Position numbers and translations under genes: made by a program. A DNA stretch of 64,000 nucleotides from Solirubrobacter phytolaccae (GTDB taxonomy: Bacteria > Actinomycetota > Thermoleophilia > Solirubrobacterales > Solirubrobacteraceae), in NCBI RefSeq assembly GCF_027587195.1, contig NZ_JAPDDP010000005.1, positions 109,242 through 173,241 of the forward strand, given 5' to 3'. This document shows, piece after piece, positions 15,248-25,848 of this stretch (its first letter is position 1; every line of letters begins with the position of its first letter). The notes below the pieces were generated by a model that had not been told where the DNA came from, did no database searches, and saw nothing but the letters and a program-made list of their open reading frames with translations.

Positions 15248-17273
15248 CTAGTCGGGAAGGCCACCACACCCGGCGGCCGACGTCTATGACGGCCGCCGGG
15301 ACGATCACCGATCGCACCACGAACGTGTCCAGCAGCACGCCGAAGGACACGATGAAGCCGATCTGCGTGAGCACCACGAGCGGGAGCACGGCCAGCGCGC
15401 CGAACGTCCCCGCCAGCACGATGCCGGCGCCGGTGATCACCGCACCGGTGACCGCGAGGCCACGCAACGTCCCTTCGCGCGTGCCGTGCTTGTGCGCCTC
15501 CTCGCGGACACGCGCCATCAAGAAGATGTTGTAGTCGATCCCGAGCGCGACGAGGAAGACGAACGCGAGCAGCGGCAACGTCGGCCCGACCCCGGTGAAG
15601 CCGAAGATGTGGTCGGACACGAAGATGCCCGTGCCGAGCGCGGCGGCGAAGGACACGATCACGCTCGCGATCAGCACCAGCGGCGCGACGACGGCCCGCA
15701 GCAGGACCATGAGGATCCCGAACACGACGACGAGCGTGAGCGGGATGATCAGCTTGTTGTCGCGCGTCGCCGCCTCGCGCAGCTCGTACTCCTGGGCGGA
15801 CGGGCCGCCGACGAGCGCGCCCTCGCCCACTGCCTCGCGGAGCCTGGGGATCGTGTCCAGCGCCGCCGTGGAGTAGGGCGCGTCGCGGAGCGTGACCGTG
15901 AGCTGCGTGCCGGTCTCGTTCGACGGACCGGGGAGCACTTGGCCGAACTCGCCGGCGGCGCGCGTGACGTCCTCCACCCGCGAGCGGTCGGTGACGACGA
16001 CATCGGTCGGCGCGGACGCGCCCGCCGAGAAGTTGCGCGTGAGCATCTCCTGGCCTGTGACGGAGTCGACCTCGCCGCGGAACTGGTCGCCGGTCGTCTG
16101 GCCCGTATCCAGCGCGGCGACGTTCGCGGCGAGGATGAGCAGGATGATCGTGCCGACGATCCAGATCGCGCGCGGCCGGCGGGCGACGCGATCGCCGACC
16201 CGTCGCCAGAACCCGTGCGTCTCGTCGCTGCCGGTCTGGCCGGTGTGCGGGATCGTGTCCATCCCGGGCGACCAGAACGCGTTGCGGCCGGTTATCGCCA
16301 GCAGCGCCGGGAGGATCGTCAGCATCGAGATCATCGCCAGCGCGATGCCGACCGCCCCGACCGGGCCGAGCCCGGCGGTGGAGTTGACGTCCGCGAGCGA
16401 GAGGCACAGCAGCGCCGCGATCACGGTCATGCCGGACGCGATGATCGCCGGGCCGGCGCTCTTCATCGCGATCGCGACCGCCTCGTGCTTGTCGTCGTGG
16501 CGCCGGAGCTCCTCCCGGTATCTCGACACGAGCAGCAGCGCATAGTCCGTGCCCGCGCCGAAGACGAGCACGGGCAGGATGCCGCCCGTCTGGCCGTTGA
16601 TCGTCAGCCCGGCCTCGGCGAGCAGGTAGCCCGCGCCGCGTGACGCGCCCTCGGCGAGCAGCACGGTGAAGAACGGGATCGCCCAGAAGATCGGCGAGCG
16701 GTAGATCGCGATCAGCAGCACGAGCACGATGCCCGCGGCCGCGAACAGCAGCGGGCCATTGACGCCGCCGAAGACCTTGATCGCGTCCAGGCTGAACCCG
16801 GCCGCGCCGGTGAGTCGCACCTCGAGCCCGTCCTCGGACTCGCCCGCCCGGTCCGCGATCGACTGCACCGCGAGTTCGAACTTGTCACCGGTGCCGTCGC
16901 CCGGCCGCACGGGCTGGACGATCAGCGCCGCCTTCCCGTTCTCGCTGAACACGGGCTCCTGCGCCTCGAGCACGAGCTCGCGCCGGTCCTGGTTGAGCCG
17001 CGTCCGCGTCTCGGTGATGCGCTCGCGGTCGGCGTCGGTGAGCCCACCCGGGCGCTCGAACGCGACCACGGCCGGCGCGAGCTCGCCGCCGGGCAGCTTC
17101 TGGATCGCCTCGAGCGCCTTGACGGACTCCGCGTCGCCCGGAAGGAACGAGGACGTCTCGTTCTTCTGGACGCCTTCGAACTTGCCCGCGAAGGACGCGA
17201 GGCCGATGAAGAAGAGGGCCGCGAGGACCAGGACGACGTACTTCGAGCGGCGGCCGGCGGGGAGCGTCAGCAT
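15207..17273 (-). CDS. MMPL/RND family membrane transporter
   Basis: A 688-residue transporter with two repeats, each made of one N-terminal helix, a large external loop and a block of helices. About twelve transmembrane segments are visible. Hallmarks are FGAGTDYALLLVSRYREELRR in the first half and ALGIDYNIFLMARVREEAHKHG in the second, the GxDY/GIDY helices that relay protons in MMPL proteins. Such proteins export lipids or drugs. It follows the DUF559 gene on the same strand with a 7-base overlap. The substrate is unknown. Confidence 0.93.
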   Translation of the reverse strand: MLTLPAGRRSKYVVLVLAALFFIGLASFAGKFEGVQKNETSSFLPGDAESVKALEAIQKLPGGELAPAVVAFERPGGLTDADRERITETRTRLNQDRRELVLEAQEPVFSENGKAALIVQPVRPGDGTGDKFELAVQSIADRAGESEDGLEVRLTGAAGFSLDAIKVFGGVNGPLLFAAAGIVLVLLIAIYRSPIFWAIPFFTVLLAEGASRGAGYLLAEAGLTINGQTGGILPVLVFGAGTDYALLLVSRYREELRRHDDKHEAVAIAMKSAGPAIIASGMTVIAALLCLSLADVNSTAGLGPVGAVGIALAMISMLTILPALLAITGRNAFWSPGMDTIPHTGQTGSDETHGFWRRVGDRVARRPRAIWIVGTIILLILAANVAALDTGQTTGDQFRGEVDSVTGQEMLTRNFSAGASAPTDVVVTDRSRVEDVTRAAGEFGQVLPGPSNETGTQLTVTLRDAPYSTAALDTIPRLREAVGEGALVGGPSAQEYELREAATRDNKLIIPLTLVVVFGILMVLLRAVVAPLVLIASVIVSFAAALGTGIFVSDHIFGFTGVGPTLPLLAFVFLVALGIDYNIFLMARVREEAHKHGTREGTLRGLAVTGAVITGAGIVLAGTFGALAVLPLVVLTQIGFIVSFGVLLDTFVVRSVIVPAAVIDVGRRVWWPSRLARESRDSAQAPTE

Positions 17274-18175
17274 TTGGTGACCCTACGGGGAGCGCCCGCG
17301 TTTTGGATTCTTGTGAGTGTTTGCTCGGGTTGCGTAGTCGCTTGGGTCCAGGTGACGCGGACGACGCGTTCGCCGTGGGCTTCGAGACGAGCCTGCTTGG
17401 CGGCGTCGTCCTGGCGGGCGAGCACGTGGTCGTGGTACTGGGAGCCGTCGGCTTCGACGCAGAGGTTGATCGCCGGCCAGCGGAAGTCCGGCGTGGTGGG
17501 GATGCCGTCGAGGATGAGGGTCTGCTGGGCTATGGGCGGCTCGAACGTCGTGCGGATGAGATCGTGGACGGCGTCCTCGAAGACGTTGCGCGTTGGGACG
17601 AAGCCTTCGGCGAGGGCTTCGTCGAGGCGTTTGGTCTGGCCGCGGAGCTCGGTGATGGTGGCGCGGCGGGTCGCTAGTGCCTCTCTTGCCGCGCGGCGAA
17701 GTGATTTCAACGGCATCACCGAGGAGATGTCGGCCAGGGCGCGTGCCGGGGAGGTGACGGGGATGCCGTCGAGGAGGAGGACGCGGGGTGGTTTGCGGGT
17801 GCGGTGGACTTCGATGCCCGGGACCTTCCTCGCGTGCCTCGTGGCGACCACGATTTGCGGTGGAGCGACTTCGTCGAAGTCCACGACGCGCCAGAGGGAC
17901 AGGCACGAGTAACGAGCCAGCGTGCCGTCGGTGGCCTTCGTGGCCGCGAGGAACCTTGCTTGCACCGAAAGAGGGGGAGCGGCGACGGAGTAGACGCCTC
18001 GGTAGACGAGGTGCAGCGTGCCTCGTCGACGGCGGGTCGCGATTGCGTGATCGGAGAGACCGCACGCGCGAAGCTCCGCAACGTCGAGAACACCCCACTG
18101 AGAGGCTGCGCGGATCGCCACGGCCAGGTCGGGCGAGTTGTTTGACTGTCGATTTCCTGCAGTAGAACGACTCAC
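17267..18175 (-). CDS. AbiEi-like antitoxin domain plus DUF559 (Vsr-fold nuclease) protein
   Basis: A 302-residue two-domain protein. Residues about 15-80 form an AbiEi_4-like winged helix (GVLDVAELRACGLSDHAIATRRRRGTL, YRGVYSV), the antitoxin DNA-binding domain of type IV AbiE systems. The C-terminal 110 residues resemble DUF559/Vsr-fold nucleases: PDFRWPAINLCVEADGSQYH supplies the acidic residues, followed by a basic helix (KQARLEAHGERVVRVTW). No AbiEii toxin is adjacent. The GTG at 18175 lies inside a hairpin that probably terminates the upstream gene, so GTG 18121 is an alternative start. Role unknown; many actinobacteria carry several copies. Confidence 0.75.
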   Translation of the reverse strand: MSRSTAGNRQSNNSPDLAVAIRAASQWGVLDVAELRACGLSDHAIATRRRRGTLHLVYRGVYSVAAPPLSVQARFLAATKATDGTLARYSCLSLWRVVDFDEVAPPQIVVATRHARKVPGIEVHRTRKPPRVLLLDGIPVTSPARALADISSVMPLKSLRRAAREALATRRATITELRGQTKRLDEALAEGFVPTRNVFEDAVHDLIRTTFEPPIAQQTLILDGIPTTPDFRWPAINLCVEADGSQYHDHVLARQDDAAKQARLEAHGERVVRVTWTQATTQPEQTLTRIQNAGAPRRVTKC

Positions 18176-18201
18176 CCCCGGAGCATCAGCTCCAGGGGTG
18201 A
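18172..18201 (-). terminator. Hairpin terminator of the YyaL gene
   Basis: Thirteen-base-pair stem on the minus strand (TCACCCCTGGAGC / GCTCCGGGGGTGA, one U-G pair) with a four-base loop, 13 bases after the YyaL stop, followed by a T-rich GTCGTTCT. It overlaps the first codon of the next gene's longest frame. Confidence 0.65.
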
Positions 18202-18214
18202 ACGGAACAAGACG

Positions 18215-20170
<1,956 letters not shown>

Positions 20171-20188
20171 ATCGGTACGGTCCTTCTC

Positions 20189-20575
20189 ATGTCCCAGTCT
20201 CGTGAAACCGTGACGGCCAACCCGGGCCCGCCCGCCGCCGGACCCTACTCGCACGCCGTGAAGTCCAACGGCCATCTCTTCGTCAGCGGCCAGGTGCACC
20301 TGGACCCGGAGACCGGCCAGCTCATCGAAGGCACGCCCGCCGAGAAGGCCAAGCGCTGCCTCGACAACCTGACGATCATCGCCGAGGCCGCGGGCGCCAA
20401 GCTCGAGAACGCCGTGCGTGTCGCCGTCTACGTCACCGACATCAGCGTCTTCGCCGAGATGAACGAGGCGTACGCGACCTACTTCCCCTCCGACCCGCCC
20501 GCGCGGACCACGATCGGCGTCGCCGCCCTCCCGATGGGCGCCGAGGTCGAGATGGACGCGATCATCGCGCTGTGA
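20189..20575 (+). CDS. ridA: RidA family enamine/imine deaminase
   Basis: A 128-residue protein of the RidA/YjgF family, which hydrolyses reactive enamines and imines (such as 2-aminoacrylate) made by PLP enzymes like threonine dehydratase. Motifs are [19 protein letters not shown] near the start, [25 protein letters not shown] in the middle, and [26 protein letters not shown] at the end, with the Arg that binds the substrate carboxylate. Its stop overlaps the GTG of ilvA, a direct functional pairing. No ribosome-binding site precedes ATG 20189, so GTG 20210 or leaderless translation is possible. Confidence 0.93.
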   Translation: MSQSRETVTANPGPPAAGPYSHAVKSNGHLFVSGQVHLDPETGQLIEGTPAEKAKRCLDNLTIIAEAAGAKLENAVRVAVYVTDISVFAEMNEAYATYFPSDPPARTTIGVAALPMGAEVEMDAIIAL

Positions 20576-21783
20576 GCGTCACCGCGCGCGACGTCAGAGC
20601 CGCACGCGCGGCGGTCGAGACCGTCGCGCGCCGGACGCCGATGCTCTCGACCCGAACGTTCTCCGAACGGGTGGGCGGGACCGTGGCCCTCAAGGCCGAG
20701 AACCTGCAGCGGACCGGCTCCTTCAAGGTCCGCGGCGTGGCCTCCAAGCTGGACTCCCTGGGTGAGCAGGGCTGCGCGAACGGCGTGATCGCGGCCTCCG
20801 CCGGCAACCACGCGCAGGCCCTCGCGGCCGGCGCGGCGGTCCGCGGCGTGCACTGCGAGGTCGTCGTCCCCGAGGACGCGCCGATGGCGAAGGTCGAAGC
20901 GGCTCGCCGCTACGGCGCGACCGTCCACACGGGCGGCAAGAGCGTCGACGAGTGCATCGTGATCGCGCTCGAACGGGCCGAGCGCGACGGACTGGCGTTC
21001 GTCCACCCGTTCGACGACCCCGCGATCGTCGCCGGCCAGGGCTCGCTCGGGCTGGAGCTGCTGGAGGACGTGCCGGACCTGGCGCAGGTCGTGATCCCGA
21101 TCGGTGGCGGCGGCCTCGCCGCCGGGACCGCGCTCGCGATCAAGGACGCCAAGCCGCACGTCCGCATCATCGGCGTCCAGGCCGCGGCGTGCGCGCCGTA
21201 CCCGGAGTCGATGCAGGCCGGCATGCCGATCGAGGCCAAGACGGCGCTGACGATCGCGGACGGCATCGCCGTCAAGCGCCCGGGCGGCATCCCGCTCGCG
21301 ATCCTGCGCACGCACCTCGACGACCTCGTGGTCGTCGACGAGGAAGCGACGGCCGAGGCGATGGCGCTGCTGCTCGAGCGCTGCAAGCTCGTGGTGGAAG
21401 GCGCGGGAGCCGTGAGCGTCGCCGCGTTGCTCGGCGGCCACGTGGACCTCACCGACGGCACGACCGTCGCCGTGCTGAGCGGCGGGAACGTGGACGCCGG
21501 CCTGCTGGCCGCGATCGCCCGCCGGCACGAGACCGAGGCCGGGCGACGGCTCGTCGCGCTGACCCGGATCCCCGACCGGCCGGGCGGCCTCGCGACGCTG
21601 CTCGCCGCCGTCGCGGGCACTGGCGCGAACATCGTCGACGTGAGCCACGTGCGTGAAGGCCTCGGCCTCCACGTGCGCGAGACGGCCGTCGAGCTCGTGC
21701 TGGAGACCCGTGGCCGCGACCACGCCCAGACCGTGCTCGGCAAGCTCCAGGAAGAGGGCTACGAAGCGCAGGTGCTCAGCTAG
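20572..21783 (+). CDS. ilvA: Threonine ammonia-lyase (threonine dehydratase)
   Basis: A 403-residue PLP enzyme converting threonine to 2-oxobutanoate, the first step toward isoleucine. The PLP lysine is K52 in [11 protein letters not shown]. The glycine loop [14 protein letters not shown] is at about residue 180, and [10 protein letters not shown] binds substrate. A C-terminal ACT-like domain (about residues 325-403, [31 protein letters not shown]) suggests allosteric control. The GTG start overlaps the ridA stop. The two form a natural operon, because this enzyme releases the enamine RidA removes. Serine deamination is also possible. Confidence 0.94.
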   Translation: MSVTARDVRAARAAVETVARRTPMLSTRTFSERVGGTVALKAENLQRTGSFKVRGVASKLDSLGEQGCANGVIAASAGNHAQALAAGAAVRGVHCEVVVPEDAPMAKVEAARRYGATVHTGGKSVDECIVIALERAERDGLAFVHPFDDPAIVAGQGSLGLELLEDVPDLAQVVIPIGGGGLAAGTALAIKDAKPHVRIIGVQAAACAPYPESMQAGMPIEAKTALTIADGIAVKRPGGIPLAILRTHLDDLVVVDEEATAEAMALLLERCKLVVEGAGAVSVAALLGGHVDLTDGTTVAVLSGGNVDAGLLAAIARRHETEAGRRLVALTRIPDRPGGLATLLAAVAGTGANIVDVSHVREGLGLHVRETAVELVLETRGRDHAQTVLGKLQEEGYEAQVLS

Positions 21784-21834
21784 CGGCAAGCTCTGGGCAA
21801 GCATTGGGCAACCCCGGGTAGCGAAATTCCCGGC

Positions 21835-23121
21835 ATGCTCCCCCGCCTCCTCCTCGCCGCCGGCCTGGTCGCGTTGCTCGCGCCGGCCGCGGCGAACGCC
21901 GACTCGATCGTCTACATCGACCAGGGCAACGTGTGGTCCGCCGCGCCGGACGGCTCGCACAAGGTGCAGCTGACCGGCGGCGGTGGCTGGCACTCGCCGA
22001 CCCAGGCCGACGACGGGCGGATCGCCGCCGTGCAGGGCGCGGGGCCGATCCAGGTGCTGGCGCCGAACGGCAAGCCGCTGCACACGATCACGACGCCGCC
22101 CGCCAAGTCCGGCGACGGCGGGACGTTCGCGCCCAACCCCGGCAACCTCTCGTTCTCGCCCGACGGCACGAAGATCGCCTACGACTACATCGCGTACTCG
22201 TGCCCGGTCGCGTCCACGTGCGGCTCGATCCAGCGCTCGGTCTTCTACACCGACGCCGGCGTCACCACGGCCACGCCGCACAGCGTCTACGGCAATCAGC
22301 ACAGCGTCTCCAACCCCGAGTGGGTGACGAACAGCCGCACGCTCGTCTTCGGCGGGTTCGGGCGCCAGGTGGCGATCGACGACCTCGACGCGGGCGACTA
22401 CAACAGCAAGCCCTGGATGGTCCCGAACGGGGACATGGGGGACGGCGAGGTCACGCGCGACGGCACCAAGCTCGCCGTCACGAGCGACTACGGCGACAAC
22501 CTCAAGCTCACGTTCTTCGCCGTCAAGGGCGACATCAAGACGCAGTTCCCGCCCGCCTACCCCGAGTTCGCGTGCGAGATGACCAAGCCGGACGCCAGCT
22601 ACCACGACCCGAGCTGGGCGCCGGACAACGCCGGGATCGCGTACGGCTCGAGCAAGGGCATCGAGGTCTCGCGCTTCACGGAGTTCGGGCCGAGCCACTG
22701 CGCCGCGCCCGACGACAGCATCCTCACGCCGACCGGCACCGAGCCCGACTGGGGACCGGCCGACCCGCCGCCCTCCGCGTGGGTCCCGACCACGCCGCCG
22801 CCCGTCACGCCACCGACGCCCCCGACCCCGGTGCCCGCTCCCGCGCCGCCCGCCAAGGCGACGATCGCGCTCACCAAGACCACCGTCAAGGCGCTGCGCA
22901 AGGGCCTTGCGGTGAAGGTCACCGTCCCCGCGCCCGGCAAGGTCACCCTTTCGGCCAATCTGAAGACCCGCAAGCTCGCGACGGGCACGGCCACGGCCAA
23001 GCAGCCCGGGACCGTCACCGTCCGGCTCGCCAAGACCAAGAAGGCCAAGAAGGGTCACACCCTCACCCTCAAGTTGACGTTCAACAACGTGACGTCGTCT
23101 CATTCCGTGAAGGTGCGCTGA
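21835..23121 (+). CDS. Secreted TolB/WD40-like beta-propeller with Pro-rich linker and C-terminal beta-domain
   Basis: A 428-residue exported protein. The signal peptide is MLPRLLLAAGLVALLAPAAA, cleaved near ANA-DSI. Residues about 24-300 are a propeller of TolB/PD40 type (IVYIDQGNVWSAAPDGS, NLSFSPDGTKIAYDYIA, DPSWAPDNAGIAYGSSKGI). A proline-rich linker (about 305-340, TPPPVTPPTPPTPVPAPAPP) joins it to a small Lys/Thr-rich beta-domain (KVTVPAPGKVTLSANLK, KKGHTLTLKLTF) that I have seen at the ends of secreted proteins of this lineage. Function unknown; probably extracellular or wall-associated binding. Confidence 0.8.
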   Translation: MLPRLLLAAGLVALLAPAAANADSIVYIDQGNVWSAAPDGSHKVQLTGGGGWHSPTQADDGRIAAVQGAGPIQVLAPNGKPLHTITTPPAKSGDGGTFAPNPGNLSFSPDGTKIAYDYIAYSCPVASTCGSIQRSVFYTDAGVTTATPHSVYGNQHSVSNPEWVTNSRTLVFGGFGRQVAIDDLDAGDYNSKPWMVPNGDMGDGEVTRDGTKLAVTSDYGDNLKLTFFAVKGDIKTQFPPAYPEFACEMTKPDASYHDPSWAPDNAGIAYGSSKGIEVSRFTEFGPSHCAAPDDSILTPTGTEPDWGPADPPPSAWVPTTPPPVTPPTPPTPVPAPAPPAKATIALTKTTVKALRKGLAVKVTVPAPGKVTLSANLKTRKLATGTATAKQPGTVTVRLAKTKKAKKGHTLTLKLTFNNVTSSHSVKVR

Positions 23122-23138
23122 CGGTAGGGTGCGCGGCG

Positions 23139-24221
23139 ATGTCGCACGATTCGCGTGTCGCCGCGCTTGACTCCCTCCTCGAGGACGCTGGCCTGGATGC
23201 CGTCCTCGCCACCAAGGACGCCTCGATCGCGTACCTCACCGGCTTCTGGGGCCTGCAGATGGAGCGCTTCTTCGGCGTGACCGTCCGCAAGGGCGGCGAG
23301 GGCGCCCTGATCGCCCCGAGCCTGGACCGTGACGCCGTCGCCGCCGCGCCGACCGGGCTCGAGAAGGCGCTCTACGACGCCGCGAAGGGCAACGGCCTGT
23401 CGACGCTCTACGAGACGTTCGGCAGCGCCAAGCGGATCGGCGTCGAGGAGGACCACTTCATCTGGGCGCGCGCGAAAGAGCTAACCAGCGCCGGATACGA
23501 GCTCGTCCCGGCCTCCGACCTGATCATGGAGCTCCGCGCCGCCAAGGACGCGGAGGAGATCGCCGCCGTCAAGCACGCCTGCGCGCAGATCATCGCGGTC
23601 TACGAGGAGGTCTGGGCGGACCTGAAGGTCGGTGACAGCGAGGCCGACGTCAACGCGAAGGCCGCCTACAGCCTCGCCCGTCGCGGTGGCGCCCACCCCG
23701 GCCCGCACATCCTCTTCGGCGCGCACGCCGGCGATCCGCACGGCTCCCCCGGCTCCCGCACGCTGCAGGAGGGCGACGTGATCGTCGCCGACATCGCCGC
23801 GCAGTTCGACGGCTACTGGGGCGACATGACCCGCGTCGCGCACGCGGGCACGCCGAGCGATTGGGCGGCGAAGGCCTGGGACATCGTCAAGGAGGCCTAC
23901 GACGACGCCGTCGCGGCGACCATGGTCGGCAACACGGCGCGCGACGTCGACCACGCGCAGCGGGTGATCGTCGAGGCGCACCCCGAGATCGGCGCCTGCC
24001 TGCACGGCGCGGGCCACGCGATCGGCACGGAGATCCACGAGCCGCCGTTCCTGGTGGCGACCTCCGAGACGCCCCTGCGCGAGGGCATGATCTTCACGGT
24101 CGAGCCGGGGATCTACAACAGCGAGAAGGGCGGCATCCGGCTCGAGGACGACATCCTCGTCGCCGCCGACGGCCCGGTGAACCTCTCGCCGAGCGCGCTC
24201 GAGCTACGCGTCATCGAGTAG
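23139..24221 (+). CDS. M24 family metallopeptidase (Xaa-Pro aminopeptidase-like)
   Basis: A 360-residue peptidase from ATG 23139; the open frame before it is out-of-frame sequence of the previous gene. The creatinase-like N-domain (about 1-125) contains DAVLATKDASIAYLTGF. The pita-bread catalytic domain carries the metal ligands in VIVADIAAQFDGYWGDMTR (Asp pair), GAGHAIGTEIHEPPFL (His), GMIFTVEPGIY (Glu) and GGIRLEDDILV (Glu). It should remove an N-terminal residue ahead of proline, or split dipeptides, in the cytoplasm. The gap from the previous gene is 17 bases, so the two may be cotranscribed. Confidence 0.92.
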   Translation: MSHDSRVAALDSLLEDAGLDAVLATKDASIAYLTGFWGLQMERFFGVTVRKGGEGALIAPSLDRDAVAAAPTGLEKALYDAAKGNGLSTLYETFGSAKRIGVEEDHFIWARAKELTSAGYELVPASDLIMELRAAKDAEEIAAVKHACAQIIAVYEEVWADLKVGDSEADVNAKAAYSLARRGGAHPGPHILFGAHAGDPHGSPGSRTLQEGDVIVADIAAQFDGYWGDMTRVAHAGTPSDWAAKAWDIVKEAYDDAVAATMVGNTARDVDHAQRVIVEAHPEIGACLHGAGHAIGTEIHEPPFLVATSETPLREGMIFTVEPGIYNSEKGGIRLEDDILVAADGPVNLSPSALELRVIE

Positions 24222-24800
24222 CTGCGCCGCGCGCTTGCGCGCGTACATCCGCCGCATCTTCTCGCGGGAGCCGCAGGTCGCCATCGAGCACCACCTGCGG
24301 CGCCCGCTCGTGTCCAGGAACACCCAGCCGCAGTCACGGCCCGGGCACCGGTGCAGCCGCGCGATCCGCGCGGGATCGGCGAGCAGCGCGACCGCGTCCG
24401 CGGCGACCGCGAACCGCACGCGCCGCGTCTCTTCCTCCGACCACTCGAGGCCGAACGCGCCGTCGGGCTGCTGGACGAGCGTCCCCGCCGCGACCGCCTG
24501 CGCGTAGGCGAATCGTACCCGCGCCAGCGAGAAGTACTCGGGCGTCTCGTCGCGGGCGAGCGCGGAGAAGACCGCGTGGAGCGCGCTGCGCAGGCCCCGC
24601 GCCAGCTCGAGCTCCTCTACCCCGCCGGGGCGGCCCGCCACGCCCATCCGCGCGCCCCAGCGCTCCAGCGAGTCCGGCTCGAGCAGGACGTCCTGGGCCT
24701 CGATGACCTCCTCCGCGGCGGTCCAGTCGGCCGTGTTGGCGAAGTCGATCGACAGCGAGCCGCCCTGGAGCTTGATCGTCTCTGGCGTCGGTATTACCAC
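24204..24800 (-). CDS. ABATE/CGNR zinc-finger regulator
   Basis: A 198-residue protein from GTG 24800; the frame extends upstream but into the azlC promoter side. The N-terminal ABATE domain starts LQGGSLSIDFANTADW. The C-terminal CGNR zinc finger has CPGRDCGWVFLDTSGRRRWCSMATCGSREKMRR split over four cysteines. The usual CGNR tetrapeptide reads CGSR here. These proteins are thought to be stress-related transcription regulators. It is divergent from azlCD with only 33 bases between the starts, so it probably controls that transporter and itself. It overlaps the convergent M24 gene by 18 bases. Confidence 0.88.
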   Translation of the reverse strand: MVIPTPETIKLQGGSLSIDFANTADWTAAEEVIEAQDVLLEPDSLERWGARMGVAGRPGGVEELELARGLRSALHAVFSALARDETPEYFSLARVRFAYAQAVAAGTLVQQPDGAFGLEWSEEETRRVRFAVAADAVALLADPARIARLHRCPGRDCGWVFLDTSGRRRWCSMATCGSREKMRRMYARKRAAQLLDDA

Positions 24801-24833
24801 TGCACGGACATCATACGGTAAGGTGCCCGCCCA

Positions 24834-25487
24834 GTGACCGACGAGTTCCACGCAGGGGTGAAGGCCGGCGTCTCGCTCATCCTTCCCACCCTCGCGGGCG
24901 GGATCTCGTTCGGCGTGCTCGCCGAGCCGGTGCTGGGCGCAGCCGCGTCGATCGTGATGTCCATCACCGTCTTCTCGGGCGCGGCGCAGTTCGCCGCGCT
25001 GACCGTCCTGGCCACGGGCGGCGGCGCGCTGGCCGCGATCATCGCGGGGATGCTGCTCAACGCGCGCTGGCTGCCGATGGGGCTCGCGCTGGGCCCTTCG
25101 CTGCGAGGGAGCCGCGCCCGCCGCGCGGTCGAGTCGGTCGCGCTCGTCGACGCGTCCTTCGTGGTCGCCAGCAACGGCGACGGCACCTTCAGCCGCGACC
25201 GGCTGATCGGCTCGACGCTGCCGCAGTTCGCCGCCTGGAACCTCGGCACGGTGATCGGCGTGCTCGGCGGCTCGTTTCTCGGCGACCCGGAGGCGCTGGG
25301 TCTCGACGCGATGTTCCCGGCGTTCTTCGCCTGCCTGCTGTTCGACCTGCTGAAGGACCGGACCAGCGTGGTGACGGCTGCGCTCGGCGCGCTGATCGCG
25401 TTCGTCCTGATGCCGTTCACGCCTGCGGGCGTCCCCGTCGTCGCGGCGGCGTGCGCCGCGCTGATCGGCCTGCGGGCCCGCGCATGA
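24834..25487 (+). CDS. azlC: AzlC family branched-chain amino acid exporter, large subunit
   Basis: A 217-residue membrane protein (GTG start) of the AzlC/BrnF family, with about seven transmembrane segments. Typical stretches are GVKAGVSLILPTLAGGISFGVLA, TVFSGAAQFAALTVLATGG, and NARWLPMGLALGPSLRGSRARR. With AzlD it exports branched-chain amino acids or related compounds such as azaleucine. The stop overlaps the azlD start (ATGA). It is divergent from the CGNR regulator. Confidence 0.92.
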   Translation: MTDEFHAGVKAGVSLILPTLAGGISFGVLAEPVLGAAASIVMSITVFSGAAQFAALTVLATGGGALAAIIAGMLLNARWLPMGLALGPSLRGSRARRAVESVALVDASFVVASNGDGTFSRDRLIGSTLPQFAAWNLGTVIGVLGGSFLGDPEALGLDAMFPAFFACLLFDLLKDRTSVVTAALGALIAFVLMPFTPAGVPVVAAACAALIGLRARA

Positions 25488-25792
25488 CCGCGGTCTGGAT
25501 CACGCTGGCGGTGCTGACCGTCGGTACGTTCGCGTCCAAGGCGGCCGGCACGCTCGTGCTCGGCAGCCGTGAGCTCAATCCGCGCGCGCTGAGCGTCACC
25601 GCGCTGCTCGCGCCCGCGTTGCTCTCCGCCCTGGTGGTCTACGAGACGTTCGGCTCGAGGGACGGCATCACCGTCGACCCCCGCGCCGCCGGGCTCGCCG
25701 CCGCGATCGCCGCCATCCTCGCGAAAGCGCCGATGTTCGTCGTGATGCTGATCGCAGCGGCCGTTGCAGCAGCAGTGCGTGCGTTTACGTAG
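25484..25792 (+). CDS. azlD: AzlD family branched-chain amino acid exporter, small subunit
   Basis: A 102-residue membrane protein with three to four helices; ATG 25484 overlaps the azlC stop. The middle of the sequence (RELNPRALSVTALLAPALLSALVVYETF) fits AzlD/BrnE, the small partner needed for export by AzlC/BrnF. Both are probably made together in equal amounts through translational coupling. Confidence 0.88.
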   Translation: MTAVWITLAVLTVGTFASKAAGTLVLGSRELNPRALSVTALLAPALLSALVVYETFGSRDGITVDPRAAGLAAAIAAILAKAPMFVVMLIAAAVAAAVRAFT

Positions 25793-25848
25793 CGCTTAAG
25801 CCGGGGAGCCAACCCCTCGCTAGCGCACGCGTGGGGGAGGAGAGCACC

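Noticed and set aside
20479..23103. Open frame of 874 codons antisense to ilvA and the propeller gene
   Set aside because: It crosses gene boundaries and is made of Arg/Val/Gly-rich sequence without motifs.
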